Assembly: GCF_009720825.1 (NCBI RefSeq) | Contig: NZ_WNKY01000004.1 | Span: 186,001-250,000 of the forward strand | Direction of reading: 5' to 3' | DNA length: 64,000 nt | DNA from: Duganella radicis | Lineage (GTDB): Bacteria; Pseudomonadota; Gammaproteobacteria; Burkholderiales; Burkholderiaceae_D | In this document: positions 1 to 8,727 of the stretch, piece after piece | How the letters are laid out: each line of letters opens with the position of its first letter | How positions within the stretch are numbered: the first letter of the stretch is position 1 | Made by a program: the position numbers and the translations under genes | Notes under the pieces: model-generated | What the model saw: only the letters and a program-made list of their open reading frames with translations | What the model was told of the DNA's origin: nothing | The model's database searches: none

Positions 1-619
1 GCAATACCTGGCCCGAGCTTTGAAATCGGAAGTTCACGCAATCGTGCTGCGCCAGGTCATCCGGATGACGCGGCGTGCCACGCGCGGCCAGATAGGCCGG
101 CGAGGCAAACGCGCACAGGCGGTGCGAGGCCAGCCGGCGCGAGATCAGCCGCGAATCGGCCAGCTCGCCCACACGGATCGCGACGTCAATCCCTTCCTCG
201 ATCAGATCCACAAACTCATCGCCAAGGCGCAAATCGATCGACAATTGCGGAAAGCGCGCCTTCAGGCGCGCAAGGTTCGGCGCCAGGATATGCGTGCCGA
301 CTGGCAGCGCGGCGGCGACCCGCAGCACGCCCGACGGCGCGGCCTTGGCCGTCAACACCGCCTGCTCGATGTCCTCCGCCTCCCGCAACAGCCGCAAGGC
401 GCGCTCGTGCAAATCCCGCCCCTCCGTCGTCAGCGTCAGCGAGCGCGTGGTGCGGGTGAATAGCGGCAGGCCCAGCTGCTGCTCAAGCCGTTGCACGCTT
501 TTGCTGACGGCGGATGGCGAAATCGCCAGCGAGCGCGCGGCCGCCGTGTAGCTGCCCAGCGATGCGGCACGGGCAAAAGCAATCAGGCCAGTCAGCCTGT
601 CCAATCCAATTTGTTCCAT
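1..619 (-). CDS. LysR-family transcriptional regulator (C-terminus beyond window)
   Basis: Reading the minus strand from an ATG at 619 gives an open frame of about 206 codons that runs off the left edge of the window. The first 60 residues form a winged helix-turn-helix typical of LysR regulators (start MEQIGLDRL; helix region [19 protein letters not shown]; then FTRTTRSL). Residues from about 90 onward match the start of the effector-binding domain ([18 protein letters not shown]; later [10 protein letters not shown] and SRLISRRL). It is divergent from the SDR gene at 725, with 105 bases between the two starts, the usual layout for a LysR protein controlling its neighbour. Effector and target are unknown, and regulation of the SDR gene is inference. 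Confidence 0.9.
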   Translation of the reverse strand, partial: MEQIGLDRLTGLIAFARAASLGSYTAAARSLAISPSAVSKSVQRLEQQLGLPLFTRTTRSLTLTTEGRDLHERALRLLREAEDIEQAVLTAKAAPSGVLRVAAALPVGTHILAPNLARLKARFPQLSIDLRLGDEFVDLIEEGIDVAIRVGELADSRLISRRLASHRLCAFASPAYLAARGTPRHPDDLAQHDCVNFRFQSSGQVL

Positions 620-724
620 AATGGAATGATTAAAACGAATTTCAAGCCAATTGTCAAACCGGTGGCATCACTTTACTCTGGCTTCTGTCAGCGCACTGCG
701 CGCTTCACTTCTCAAGGAGCTGAA

Positions 725-1465
725 ATGAATATCTCGTCTGTTATCCCGTCATCGTTGTCCGGCAAAACCGTGCTGATCATCGGCGGCACTTCCGGTATCG
801 GCCTGTCGGCCGCGATTCAGGCAAAGGCCGCGGGCGCGGCGGTGATTGTCGCCGGCATGAACGCCGAACGCGCCGCCGCCGCCCAGGCTGAGCACGGCTT
901 TGCCGGCCACCGGGTCCTCGATGTGACCAGCGAGGCCGACATCGAACGTGGCCTGGCCGATCTGCCGCGGGTGGATCACCTGGTCCTGCTGGCAGGCAGC
1001 TTTGTGGTCGGCAAAGTGCTGGATGCGGAATTGCCAGTGCTGCACCGGGCCTTCGATGAACGCTTGTGGGCGGCCGTGCATGTGATCCGCACGCTGGGCG
1101 ACCGGCTTGCTGCGGACGCATCGATCACCTTCATTTCCGGCGCCCTGGCCGATCGTCCGAACGCCCACGGCACCGCCATGCTTGGCGCCGCCAGCGCCGC
1201 GATGGAAGCCCTGGCGCGCGGCCTGGCGCTTGAACTGGCGCCACGCCGCGTCAACACGCTGTCGCCCGGCCCGATCAAGACACCGCTGTGGGACAAGTCC
1301 CTGGGCGACAACCGCGACGCTTATGTCGTCAGCCTGCAATCGGCGCTGCCACTACAGCGGCTGGGCCATGCCGACGAGGCAGGCGCGGCGGCGCTATTCC
1401 TGATGACCAACAACTACATGAACGGCGCCACGCTCCATGTCGACGGCGGCTCCCGTCTGGTGTAA
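725..1465 (+). CDS. SDR-family protein lacking the YxxxK catalytic pair
   Basis: A 246-residue short-chain dehydrogenase/reductase-like protein. The ATG at 725 was chosen because AAGGAG lies at 714-719, although the frame is open further upstream. A Rossmann glycine motif GGTSGIG lies at residues 20-26, and the C-terminal segment with SPGPIKTPLW and HVDGG is typical of the classical SDR fold. In ordinary SDRs the active site reads Ser...Tyr-x-x-x-Lys. Here Ser138 is kept, but the segment aligned to YxxxK (TAMLGAASAAMEAL) puts Leu153 at the Tyr position and Ser157 at the Lys position. Normal oxidoreductase chemistry is therefore doubtful, while cofactor binding probably remains. The substrate is unknown. 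It is divergent from the LysR gene, which may regulate it. Confidence 0.85.
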   Translation: MNISSVIPSSLSGKTVLIIGGTSGIGLSAAIQAKAAGAAVIVAGMNAERAAAAQAEHGFAGHRVLDVTSEADIERGLADLPRVDHLVLLAGSFVVGKVLDAELPVLHRAFDERLWAAVHVIRTLGDRLAADASITFISGALADRPNAHGTAMLGAASAAMEALARGLALELAPRRVNTLSPGPIKTPLWDKSLGDNRDAYVVSLQSALPLQRLGHADEAGAAALFLMTNNYMNGATLHVDGGSRLV

Positions 1466-1488
1466 GGACAGCATGCTGCCCCGACCGT

Positions 1489-2262
1489 TCATGGCAGCAG
1501 CATCACCAGTTTGAAATCGTGACGTTGGGCGAGGCGCAGCGTGACTTGGTTAAAGACGAGTTCACCGGCGCGGGGATGGTGGAAGCGGCGCTGGCCGCCT
1601 TCGCGGCTGACCACGTCCTGTGAATGCCACAGGGCTTTGAACTCCGGGCTGTCTTGCGATAGTTCGGCGATCAACGCGGCCAGTAACGGCTCGCCGGCGT
1701 GCTTGCCGATGTCGGCGCGGAATTCGGCCACCAGGCGGTGCGCGCGGTCTTCCCAATCGACGATCAGGCCGCGCGCGGCGGGGCTGCGGAACATGAAGCG
1801 CAGCAGATTGGGCCTTGCCGGCGCGGCCTGTTCCACATCCAGCCAGCCGCCGAACAGGGCCAGCGCGTGTTCGTTCCACGCCACCGCGTCCCATTGACGG
1901 TCCAGCATATAGGCCGGCGCGTCGATGGCGGCGACGATGGCGTCCAGCGATTCACCGCCCTCGGCGTCATCCTCACCATGCTGCGGATCGAGGCGCTCGG
2001 CCAGGCTGAACAGGTAGCTGCGTTCGGCGGCGGTGAGGTGCAGCACGTCGGCCATGCGCGCCAGCAGTTTGCCGGAGGCCGCCACTTCCCTGCCTTGCTC
2101 CAGCCACGTCAGCCAGGTCGGGCTGACATCGCACAGTTGCGCCAGTTCTTCGCGCCGCAGGCCGGGCGTGCGGCGGCGTCCGCCACCGGGCAGGCCGACG
2201 CTGGCCGGCGTGGTGCGTTCGCGGTGGGTGCGGATGAATTCGCCGAGGGTGGTAGTGCTCAT
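1489..2262 (-). CDS. XRE-type HTH regulator with MmyB-like ligand domain
   Basis: A 257-residue cytoplasmic transcription factor. Residues 5-70 form a Cro/C1-type helix-turn-helix with the hallmark TPGLRREELAQL followed by SPTWLTWLEQGR. Residues of about 100-257 match the MmyB-like ligand-binding domain (PAYMLDRQWDAVAWN; later LVAEFRADIGKHAGEP and HHPRAGELVFNQVTL), a PAS-like fold that in characterised members binds fatty acid. It is divergent from the SAM-dependent methyltransferase at 2343, with 80 bases between the starts. Members of this family often repress a neighbouring oxidoreductase or methyltransferase gene, so the methyltransferase is the likely target (inference). Its 3' end converges with the SDR gene with a 23-base gap. 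Confidence 0.92.
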   Translation of the reverse strand: MSTTTLGEFIRTHRERTTPASVGLPGGGRRRTPGLRREELAQLCDVSPTWLTWLEQGREVAASGKLLARMADVLHLTAAERSYLFSLAERLDPQHGEDDAEGGESLDAIVAAIDAPAYMLDRQWDAVAWNEHALALFGGWLDVEQAAPARPNLLRFMFRSPAARGLIVDWEDRAHRLVAEFRADIGKHAGEPLLAALIAELSQDSPEFKALWHSQDVVSREGGQRRFHHPRAGELVFNQVTLRLAQRHDFKLVMLLP

Positions 2263-2342
2263 ACCGGAATAAGTCCTTGTCTTGTTACAGGATAGCAGTC
2301 CCTCTATTCTGCACTGACTTACCCATCTTGAGGAGAAAGATC

Positions 2343-3119
2343 ATGCAGCAGCCAGCCGTCGTCGCCCAGCAGTTTGGCAATACCGCCAGCGCGTATTTGA
2401 CCAGCACCGTCCACTCGCAAGGCGCCGATCTGGCCAAGCTGCGCGAGATTGCGGCGGCCGTGCCCAAGCGGCCGGTGGTGCTGGACCTCGGCTGCGGCGC
2501 CGGTCACGCCAGCTTTGCGGTGGCGCCGGTGGCGGAGTCGGTGACGGCGTTCGACTTGTCGCCCGAGATGCTGGCGGTAGTGGCCCGTGCGGCACAAGAG
2601 CGCGGCTTGCAAAATATCGACACGCAGCAAGGCAACGTCGCCAGCCTGCCGTTTGCCGACGCCTCGTTCTGCATGGTGGTGACGCGCTTCTCGGCGCACC
2701 ACTGGCTCGATGTACCGGCCGCGCTGCGCGAAGTGAGGCGCGTGTTGAAGCCGAAAGGTGTACTGGTCATCATCGACATTACCGCGCCGGAAACGCCGCT
2801 GCACGACACCACCTTGCAGGCCGTCGAGTTATTGCGCGATGGCTCGCACGTGCGCGACTACCGCCCTTCGGAATGGATGCGGATGCTGGCTGACGCCGGA
2901 TTCGCCGCCGAGCGCGTCGACGACTGGAAACTGCAAATGAAATTCGACGACTGGACCGCCCGCATGCGCACGCCGGCCGAACGCGTGACCGCCATCCGCA
3001 GCCTGCTCCACACCGCGCCAGAAGAAACGCGTCACTACTTCGCCGTGCAGCCCGACGACTCCTTCACCATCGACTCAACGCTGTTCAAGGCCGCGCACGC
3101 GAGTGGCGATATCTACTGA
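2343..3119 (+). CDS. Class I SAM-dependent methyltransferase
   Basis: A 258-residue protein. The ATG at 2343 (MQQPAVVAQQFGN) was chosen over an upstream in-frame ATG because GAGGAGA lies just before it and because family members begin with a VAQQFG-like stretch. Motif I of class I methyltransferases is clear (VVLDLGCGAGHASFAV, about residues 47-62). It is followed by an acidic strand end (AFDLSPEMLAV) and the post-motif FCMVVTRFSAHHWLDVP, as in UbiE/Methyltransf_11 proteins. The C-terminal half, with MRMLADAGF, is usual for this group. The substrate is not identifiable from sequence. It is divergent from the MmyB-type regulator, which may control it. Its 3' end abuts a degraded toxin gene on the other strand. 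Confidence 0.92.
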   Translation: MQQPAVVAQQFGNTASAYLTSTVHSQGADLAKLREIAAAVPKRPVVLDLGCGAGHASFAVAPVAESVTAFDLSPEMLAVVARAAQERGLQNIDTQQGNVASLPFADASFCMVVTRFSAHHWLDVPAALREVRRVLKPKGVLVIIDITAPETPLHDTTLQAVELLRDGSHVRDYRPSEWMRMLADAGFAAERVDDWKLQMKFDDWTARMRTPAERVTAIRSLLHTAPEETRHYFAVQPDDSFTIDSTLFKAAHASGDIY

Positions 3120-3155
3120 GACTTGCGTTCCTTGTCCGCGGCGACACGCGTTGAA

Positions 3156-3332
3156 GTATGTGCCGTGAACACGGCCTCGCCTGCGGGGAAAATTGGGATC
3201 GGCAAGCTGCTCAACTTGGTCATCAATTCGATCAAACAGTTTTGCAGCCGCCACGGGTTTGGTGCGAGCGACATAGCGCTCGATGGCATCCAGATCAGCG
3301 AGCTAGCTCGCACTCCGGATGACCTGTTTCAT
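3156..3332 (-). pseudogene. ParE/RelE-family toxin remnant
   Basis: Reading the minus strand from ATG 3332 gives MKQVIRSAS, then an in-frame TAG (codon 10), then LADLDAIERYVARTKPVAAA and a continuation ending RRRGRVHGTY at codon 59. This is a clear match to the N-terminal two thirds of ParE-type mRNA interferase/gyrase toxins (family known for the LADLDAIxxY helix and the RxGRVxGTYE strand). After HGTY the frame stays open into the end of the methyltransferase gene, but the family C-terminal strand (EL/V-rich, about 30 residues) is missing. The module therefore looks inactivated twice, by an amber codon and by loss of the C-terminus. Its ATG overlaps the stop of the small upstream ORF (ATGA), the usual antitoxin-toxin coupling. 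Confidence 0.62.
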
Positions 3333-3448
3333 GAGGCACCGCGACGTGCCTTTTTCGCAGCACGAATGGCCGTCCATTCTTCAGCCGAATATATACGGTT
3401 GGAGCCGTCATGCAGTCTAGTCAAAGAGATCTCGACTTTATTGGTCAT
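3329..3448 (-). CDS. Short antitoxin-like ORF upstream of the ParE remnant
   Basis: A 39-codon frame begins MTNKVEISLTRLHDG and contains RIYSAEEWTAIRAAKKARR. Its TGA overlaps the ATG of the toxin remnant by 4 bases, as antitoxin genes do. It is short for a known antitoxin class and lacks a clear DNA-binding domain. The same frame is open for 15 more codons upstream without a start codon, so it could be the tail of an antitoxin broken by a frameshift. The assignment rests on position and coupling, not on a recognised domain. Confidence 0.35.
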   Translation of the reverse strand: MTNKVEISLTRLHDGSNRIYSAEEWTAIRAAKKARRGAS

Positions 3449-3462
3449 CCATTCATCATGCG

Positions 3463-3582
3463 TTAGCAAGCCGAAGCCTGGAAGCCATGCTCAAACACCT
3501 CCCCTGCCGCAAACAAGGTCACAGCAGATATGCCACCGGACGCATAAGCTTTCTGTAGCTCGGTCAAATTCATGAGTTTCAT
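3463..3582 (-). CDS. Small ORF, possible 5' fragment of the broken TA operon
   Basis: A 39-codon frame (MKLMNLTELQKAYASGGI, then SAVTLFAAGEVF) starts at 3582, just after a GGGGGATAGG sequence on the minus strand that could serve as ribosome binding site. It ends 15 bases before the antitoxin-like ORF and in a different frame, so the two could be halves of one frameshifted gene. No family was recognised. A regular codon pattern and a plausible ribosome site are the only support. Confidence 0.3.
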   Translation of the reverse strand: MKLMNLTELQKAYASGGISAVTLFAAGEVFEHGFQASAC

Positions 3583-3737
3583 CCTATCCCCCCAGTCGCT
3601 GTATAGAGCGCAATCATAAAACGACTTCTCACGCCAATTATTGCTGCGAATTAAAAGTGGACTAAAGCTCCGATGCCATGTTGCGAAGCATGGCAGGTCA
3701 CTATCTTACGCCTGCCGCACAACAAGCCCTCCAAAGC

Positions 3738-3762
3738 AAAACGGCGCCGAAGCGCCGTTTTT
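3738..3762 (-). terminator. Intrinsic terminator after the peroxiredoxin gene
   Basis: AAAACGGCGC (3738-3747) and GCGCCGTTTT (3752-3761) form a perfect 10-bp stem. Read on the minus strand the loop is TTCG, a stable tetraloop, and the stem ends in TTTT. It lies 24 bases past the peroxiredoxin stop codon. Confidence 0.75.
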
Positions 3763-3785
3763 GTCGTCCGCCGGTTGGCGATTGA

Positions 3786-4289
3786 TTACAGCTGACCCAG
3801 CAGGGTTTCAGCGTTGGAGACTTCGAATTTGCCGCCTTGTTCGATGTTCAGCTGGGTGACCACGCCGTCCACCGCCAGCAGCGAGTAGCGCTGCGAGCGG
3901 GTGCCCATGCCGAACTTGCTGAAGTCGGCGTCCAGGCCCAGCGCCTTGGAGTAGGCGGCGTTACCGTCAGCCATCATGCGCACGACGCCGGTGGCTTTCT
4001 GGTCGCGGCCCCATGCGCCCATTACGAACGCATCGTTGACCGAGATGCACCAGATCTCGTCCACGCCCTTGGCTTTCAGCTCGGCGGCGTGCTTCACGTA
4101 ACCCGGCACGTGCTGCGCCGAGCAGGTTGGGGTGTAAGCACCTGGCAGGCCGAAGATGGCGATCTTCTTACCTTTGACCAGATCCTGCACGTTGAAGGTG
4201 TTCGGGCCCAGCGAGCAGCCTTCGGTTTCGGTTTCGATGAATTCGGACAGGGTGCCTTCCGGCAGCTTGTCACCAATCTTGATGGTCAT
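3786..4289 (-). CDS. Peroxiredoxin (Prx5-type, AhpC/TSA superfamily)
   Basis: A 167-residue cytoplasmic thiol peroxidase that reduces hydrogen peroxide and organic hydroperoxides. The start at 4289 has AAAGGAG upstream on the minus strand. The peroxidatic cysteine is Cys56 in PGAYTPTCSAQHVP, the Prx5 active-site pattern. Two other cysteines (Cys25 in TEGCS and one in EIWCIS) are not at the C-terminal position of a Prx5 resolving cysteine, so a 1-Cys mechanism with glutaredoxin or glutathione as reductant is likely. The length is usual for the family. It lies downstream of ftsZ, separated by the ftsZ terminator, so it probably has its own promoter in the short gap. Confidence 0.93.
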   Translation of the reverse strand: MTIKIGDKLPEGTLSEFIETETEGCSLGPNTFNVQDLVKGKKIAIFGLPGAYTPTCSAQHVPGYVKHAAELKAKGVDEIWCISVNDAFVMGAWGRDQKATGVVRMMADGNAAYSKALGLDADFSKFGMGTRSQRYSLLAVDGVVTQLNIEQGGKFEVSNAETLLGQL

Positions 4290-4312
4290 GGATAAACTCC
4301 TTTTATGAATAT

Positions 4313-4336
4313 AAAAAAGCCGCACCAAGGTGCGGC
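4313..4336 (-). terminator. Intrinsic terminator after ftsZ
   Basis: GCCGCACC (4319-4326) and GGTGCGGC (4329-4336) form an 8-bp GC-rich stem with a 2-base loop. On the minus strand it is followed by six Ts (4318-4313). It lies 30 bases after the ftsZ stop and closes the dcw cluster. Confidence 0.8.
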
Positions 4337-4366
4337 TCTTCCCTCGGATAGAACCCGAAGTATGCC

Positions 4367-5581
4367 TTAATCGGCTTGTTTGCGCAGGAAAGCTGGAATG
4401 TCGTAGGTTTCCATGCCGTTTTTCTCCATCGCGCGCACTTGCTCCGAGGCCGACTCGCGACGCCATACGGCGGGCGCCTTCATGCCGTCGAAGGCGGGCG
4501 ATGCGCCGCCGGCCGCGCCCATCGACAGGCCTTGCGCCGCAGCCGCGCCGCCCATGGCGGCCGATGGCATCATCGGGCTGTTGTGGGTGCCGGTGCGCAG
4601 CATTTGCTGAGGAACCAGCTGCACGTGCTTCTTGGCCTTGCCCAGACCAGTAGCCACCACGGTCACGCGGATGTTGTCGCCCATGTCGTCGTCGTAGGCG
4701 ATACCTTGCGCGATCGACGCATCCGGCGCCGCGAACGCGCGCACAGCGGCCATGACTTCCTTGATCTCCTTGCCTTTCAGGCCGCGCGATGCGGTGACGT
4801 TCACCAGCACGCCGCGTGCGCCCGACAGGTCCACGCCGTCCAGCAGCGGCGAAGCCACGGCTTGTTCGGCGGCGATGCGCGCGCGGTCCACGCCCGACGC
4901 GGTGGCGGTGCCCATCATGGCCTTGCCCTGCTCGCCCATGATGGTCTTGACGTCGTTGAAGTCGACGTTGATGTGGCCCGGCACGTTGATGATCTCGGCG
5001 ATACCGGCAACCGCGTTGTTCAGCACATCGTCGGCGTGTTGCAGCCATTCGATCAGCGATTCGTCTTCGTAGATCTCTTCCAGCTTCTCGTTCAGGATCA
5101 CGATCAGCGAGTCGACGTTGGCCGACAGCTGCTCCAGACCTTCGTCGGCGATGTCCATGCACTTCTGGCCTTCGTGCGAGAACGGCTTCGACACCACGGC
5201 CACGGTCAGCGCACCCTGTGCCTTGGCCACTTCGGCCACGATCGGCGCGGCGCCGGTGCCGGTGCCGCCGCCCATGCCGGCAGCGATGAAGACCATGTGC
5301 GCGCCGCGCAGCGCGTCTTCGATGCGCGCACGCGATTCTTCCGCCAGCTTGCGGCCGACGTCTGGCTTCATGCCGGCGCCCAGGCCGGTGTCGCCGATCT
5401 GGATGATGTTGTCGGCCTTGGACGTCGCCAGTGCCTGCGCGTCGGTATTCGCGGCGATGAACTCCACGCCCGACATGCCTTTGTTGATCATGTGCTGCAC
5501 CGCATTGCCACCCGCACCGCCGACGCCGACGACCTTGATGACAGTGCCCAAAGCTGCGTTATCGACCATATCGAACTCCAT
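4367..5581 (-). CDS. ftsZ: Cell division protein FtsZ
   Basis: A 404-residue tubulin-like GTPase that polymerises into the Z ring at midcell and recruits the divisome. The N-terminal nucleotide-binding strand KVVGVGGAGGNAV and the tubulin signature GGGTGTG at residues 104-110 are intact, as are the T7-loop region (NVDFNDVKTIM) and the GTPase core. The Ala/Gly/Met-rich linker (about residues 325-370) leads to the conserved C-terminal peptide YDIPAFLRKQAD, which binds FtsA and ZipA. The MEFDMVDN start is usual for beta-proteobacteria. It is the last gene of the dcw cluster. The 113-base gap to ftsA is the largest in the cluster and could hold an extra ftsZ promoter. Confidence 0.98.
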   Translation of the reverse strand: MEFDMVDNAALGTVIKVVGVGGAGGNAVQHMINKGMSGVEFIAANTDAQALATSKADNIIQIGDTGLGAGMKPDVGRKLAEESRARIEDALRGAHMVFIAAGMGGGTGTGAAPIVAEVAKAQGALTVAVVSKPFSHEGQKCMDIADEGLEQLSANVDSLIVILNEKLEEIYEDESLIEWLQHADDVLNNAVAGIAEIINVPGHINVDFNDVKTIMGEQGKAMMGTATASGVDRARIAAEQAVASPLLDGVDLSGARGVLVNVTASRGLKGKEIKEVMAAVRAFAAPDASIAQGIAYDDDMGDNIRVTVVATGLGKAKKHVQLVPQQMLRTGTHNSPMMPSAAMGGAAAAQGLSMGAAGGASPAFDGMKAPAVWRRESASEQVRAMEKNGMETYDIPAFLRKQAD

Positions 5582-5694
5582 GATGTAACTCCCTATCAGA
5601 ATGCGGTTTTCAAGCGCCAGTCCTCATAATTGTAGGAGAACTGGGGATTGAAAACTGCGGTTTAATATAAAAAATTCAGATCTTTCGTACTACC

Positions 5695-6927
5695 TCAGAA
5701 ATTGCCGAGGAACCATTCCTTCATGCGCTGCCAAACTGCCTTAACCGATCCATCCTGCCGCGTGACGATGTGGCCACGCAGGTACTGCTTTTTCGCTTCC
5801 AACAGCAGGCCAAGCACGGTCGCGTAGCGCGGGCTGCGCACCACGTCGGCCAGCTGGCCACGGTAATCCGGCGTGCCCAGGCGCGCCGGCTTGAGGAAGA
5901 TGTCTTCCGCCATTTCGACCATGCCCGGCATGATCGCGGTGCCGCCGGTCAGCACGATGCCCGACGACAGCACGCCCTCGTAGCCCGACTCGCGCACCAC
6001 CTGGTGCACCATCGCGAACAGCTCTTCCACGCGCGGCTCGATCACGGCGGCCAGCGCCTGGCGCGACAGGTTGCGCGGGCCGCGGTCGCCCAGGCCCGGC
6101 ACCTCCAGCGATTCGCCCGGATCGGCCAGCACCTGCTTGGCCACGCCGTAGCGGATCTTGATCTCTTCCGCTTCGGTGGTCGGGGTGCGCAGCGCCATGG
6201 CGATGTCGTTGGTGATCTGGTCGCCGGCGATCGGGATCACGGCGGTGTGGCGGATCGCGCCGTCCGAGAACACGGCGACGTCCGTGGTGCCGCCGCCGAT
6301 GTCGATCAGCACCACACCCAGTTCTTTCTCGTCGCCGGTCAGCACCGCGTCGGCGGAAGCCATCGGTTGCAGGATCAGGTCCGACACTTCCAGGCCGCAG
6401 CGGCGCACGCACTTGACGATGTTCTGCACCGCCGACACCGCGCCGGTCACGATGTGCACTTTCACCTCAAGGCGGATGCCGCTCATGCCGATCGGCTCGC
6501 GCACATCTTCCTGGCTGTCGACGATGAACTCTTGCGGCACCGTATGCAGCAGCTGCTGATCGGTCGGAATGTTAACCGCCTTTGCCGTTTCAATGACGCG
6601 CGCCACGTCGGTCGCCGTCACTTCCTTGTCCTTGATCGCCACCATGCCGCTGGAATTGAAGCTGCGGATATGGCTGCCGGCGATGCCCGCGTACACGTTG
6701 CGGATCTTGCAGTCGGCCATCAGCTCCGCTTCTTCCAGGGCGCGCTGGATCGACTCCACGGTCGCCTCGATGTTGACCACCACGCCCTTCTTCAAGCCCC
6801 TGGACTCGTGCTGGCCCAGGCCAATCACTTCGTGGCGTCCATCGCCCATCACCTCGGCCACCACGGCCACCACCTTGGAGGTGCCGATATCGAGGCCGAC
6901 GATCAGGTTTTTAGCGTCTTTAGTCAT
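5695..6927 (-). CDS. ftsA: Cell division protein FtsA
   Basis: A 410-residue actin-like ATPase that tethers FtsZ to the membrane and activates septal synthesis. The phosphate-1 motif (VGLDIGTSKV, residues 10-19), the phosphate-2 motif (LIDIGGGTTDVAVF) and the adenosine motif (IVLTGGTAIMPGM) are all present, with the FtsA-specific 1C domain between them. The C-terminal amphipathic helix WQRMKEWFLGNF is the membrane-targeting sequence. It follows ftsQ after 14 bases. Nothing unusual was seen. Confidence 0.98.
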   Translation of the reverse strand: MTKDAKNLIVGLDIGTSKVVAVVAEVMGDGRHEVIGLGQHESRGLKKGVVVNIEATVESIQRALEEAELMADCKIRNVYAGIAGSHIRSFNSSGMVAIKDKEVTATDVARVIETAKAVNIPTDQQLLHTVPQEFIVDSQEDVREPIGMSGIRLEVKVHIVTGAVSAVQNIVKCVRRCGLEVSDLILQPMASADAVLTGDEKELGVVLIDIGGGTTDVAVFSDGAIRHTAVIPIAGDQITNDIAMALRTPTTEAEEIKIRYGVAKQVLADPGESLEVPGLGDRGPRNLSRQALAAVIEPRVEELFAMVHQVVRESGYEGVLSSGIVLTGGTAIMPGMVEMAEDIFLKPARLGTPDYRGQLADVVRSPRYATVLGLLLEAKKQYLRGHIVTRQDGSVKAVWQRMKEWFLGNF

Positions 6928-6941
6928 TTCTTTTCTGCCTG

Positions 6942-7748
6942 CTAGTTATGCTTGGTGTCCGGTTTTTTCTTCACTAACGATTTTGGTTTCGCGCCTTCCG
7001 CAGGAATCTTCAAGCCCTGCGCGCTCAGCGCCAAACCGTTCTGGTACCGCATGTCTATCGTGTCTATATTCGGCAGGTGCTCCACCAGTTGCGGATAAAT
7101 CCCCACCAGCCGGTCCACCCTCTCCTTCAACGTGGTGCTGGTCTGTTCCCGTCCCAGCGCCACGCTCATTCCATTATTCAGCTTCACCGTCCACGCATAC
7201 CGGCTCGAAAGCGACAACGCTTGCGGCACCAGCTGGAGCGGCGCAAACCACTTGCGCAGCTCGTCGTAACGCGACAGCACTTCCTTCTCGCTGCCGTCCG
7301 GTCCTTCAAACTCCGGCAGCGCGTGATCCTCTTCCGCCTCGGCCAGGTTGGCGGTGAACACATCGCCCTTGGTCGACAACAGCCGGCCATCCTCGCCCCA
7401 CGTCCCCAGCGCCTCATGCTCTTCCAGCGCCACGATCAACTGGTCCGGCCATTCGCGCCGCACGGTTGCGCGGCGTACCCAGGGCACCGACTCAAACGCC
7501 TGGCGCACCGCGTCCAGGTTGGTGGTGAAGAAGTTGCCCTTGATCCGGCCCAACGCGTTGTTACGCAGCGTCAGGTGATTCACATGCTTCAGTTCTTCGT
7601 CACTGCTAATCGTTTCAATACGTATCGTGCGCAGGTTGAACATCGGACGCTGCGACACCCACCACACGCCGGATGCTATGCATGTCAACACGGTCAGCGC
7701 GAACAAGCCGCTGGCGGTCGCATTCAAAGCCTTCACGTCATGCCACAT
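6942..7748 (-). CDS. ftsQ: Cell division protein FtsQ
   Basis: A 268-residue bitopic inner-membrane protein of the FtsQLB complex. There is a short cytoplasmic N-terminus, one membrane helix at about residues 12-34 (ASGLFALTVLTCIASGVWWV) and a POTRA domain beginning at FNLRTIRIE. The FtsQ beta domain contains VPWVRRATVRREWPDQLIV and LEEHEALGTWG. The tail is Lys-rich. It lies 7 bases after ddlB. The moderate conservation and length are normal for the family. Confidence 0.95.
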   Translation of the reverse strand: MWHDVKALNATASGLFALTVLTCIASGVWWVSQRPMFNLRTIRIETISSDEELKHVNHLTLRNNALGRIKGNFFTTNLDAVRQAFESVPWVRRATVRREWPDQLIVALEEHEALGTWGEDGRLLSTKGDVFTANLAEAEEDHALPEFEGPDGSEKEVLSRYDELRKWFAPLQLVPQALSLSSRYAWTVKLNNGMSVALGREQTSTTLKERVDRLVGIYPQLVEHLPNIDTIDMRYQNGLALSAQGLKIPAEGAKPKSLVKKKPDTKHN

Positions 7749-7755
7749 CTACCGC

Positions 7756-8724
7756 TTATCCCTTCATCTTCAGACGCGCGCTGCGCAGAATCTCAACGCA
7801 CAAGTCTTCATAGCTGATGCCTTCCGCGCGCGCCGCCATCGGCACCAGCGAGTGGCTGGTCATGCCGGGCGAAGTGTTCACCTCCAGCAGGAAAGGCTTC
7901 TGGTCGCGTTCGCGCAGCAGCACGTCGACGCGTCCCCAGCCCTCGCAACCGAGTGCGCGGTAAGCTTCCACGGCGATACGCCGCATCTCCGCCGCCAGCG
8001 CGTCTGGCAGCGCGGCCGGGCAGAAGTACTTGGTATCGTCCGTGAAGTATTTGTTCTGGTAGTCGTAATTGCCTTCCGGCGCCACGATCTCCACGACGGG
8101 CAAAGCGCGCGCAGCGGCGCCGCTGCCCAGAATGGCGACGGTGAATTCGCGGCCGGTGACAAATTCCTCGGCCAGCACCGAGTCGTCCAGCGCGGCGGCC
8201 TTGTCGTAGGCGGCCTGGAAGCCGGCGGCTTCGGTCACTTTGGTGATGCCGATGGTCGAACCTTCATGCGGCGGCTTGACGATCAGCGGCAGGCCCAGGT
8301 CGGCAGCGGCGGCGCCGAGGTCCGACTGCGCGTTCAACACCGCGTAGCGCGGCGTCGGCAGGCCATGGTGCAGCCATACGATCTTGGTGGTGATCTTGTC
8401 CATGCCCACCGAGCTGGCGGTAACGCCGCTGCCGGTGTAAGGAATGCCCAGCAGTTCCAGCGCGCCTTGCAGGCTGCCGTCTTCGCCGAAGCGGCCGTGC
8501 AGCGCGATGAACACGCGGTCGAATTTTTCCGCCGCCAGTTCGGCCAGCGAGCGTTGGCCCGGATCGAAGGCGTGGGCATCGACGCCCTTGCTTTGCAGCG
8601 CGGCCAGCACGCCGCTGCCGGACATGTTCGACACTTCGCGCTCGGCGGAACGGCCGCCAAACAGCACGCCGACCTTGCCGAATGCCGCTGCTTCTTTCGC
8701 GTCTTGTGGATTCAGGGTACTCAC
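7756..8724 (-). CDS. ddlB: D-alanine--D-alanine ligase
   Basis: A 322-residue ATP-grasp enzyme making D-Ala-D-Ala for the peptidoglycan stem peptide. [17 protein letters not shown] near the N-terminus is the D-Ala binding region. [41 protein letters not shown] (ATP-grasp lysine and loop), [15 protein letters not shown] and [17 protein letters not shown] (metal-binding Glu and Asn) are all present. It begins 3 bases after the murC stop and is followed by ftsQ, as in other beta-proteobacteria. Confidence 0.97.
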   Translation of the reverse strand: MSTLNPQDAKEAAAFGKVGVLFGGRSAEREVSNMSGSGVLAALQSKGVDAHAFDPGQRSLAELAAEKFDRVFIALHGRFGEDGSLQGALELLGIPYTGSGVTASSVGMDKITTKIVWLHHGLPTPRYAVLNAQSDLGAAAADLGLPLIVKPPHEGSTIGITKVTEAAGFQAAYDKAAALDDSVLAEEFVTGREFTVAILGSGAAARALPVVEIVAPEGNYDYQNKYFTDDTKYFCPAALPDALAAEMRRIAVEAYRALGCEGWGRVDVLLRERDQKPFLLEVNTSPGMTSHSLVPMAARAEGISYEDLCVEILRSARLKMKG

Positions 8725-8727
8725 GAT

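Noticed and set aside
3123..3575. 150-codon plus-strand frame in the gap after the methyltransferase
   Set aside because: The opposite strand carries the ParE-like frame with real family resemblance. The plus frame has none.
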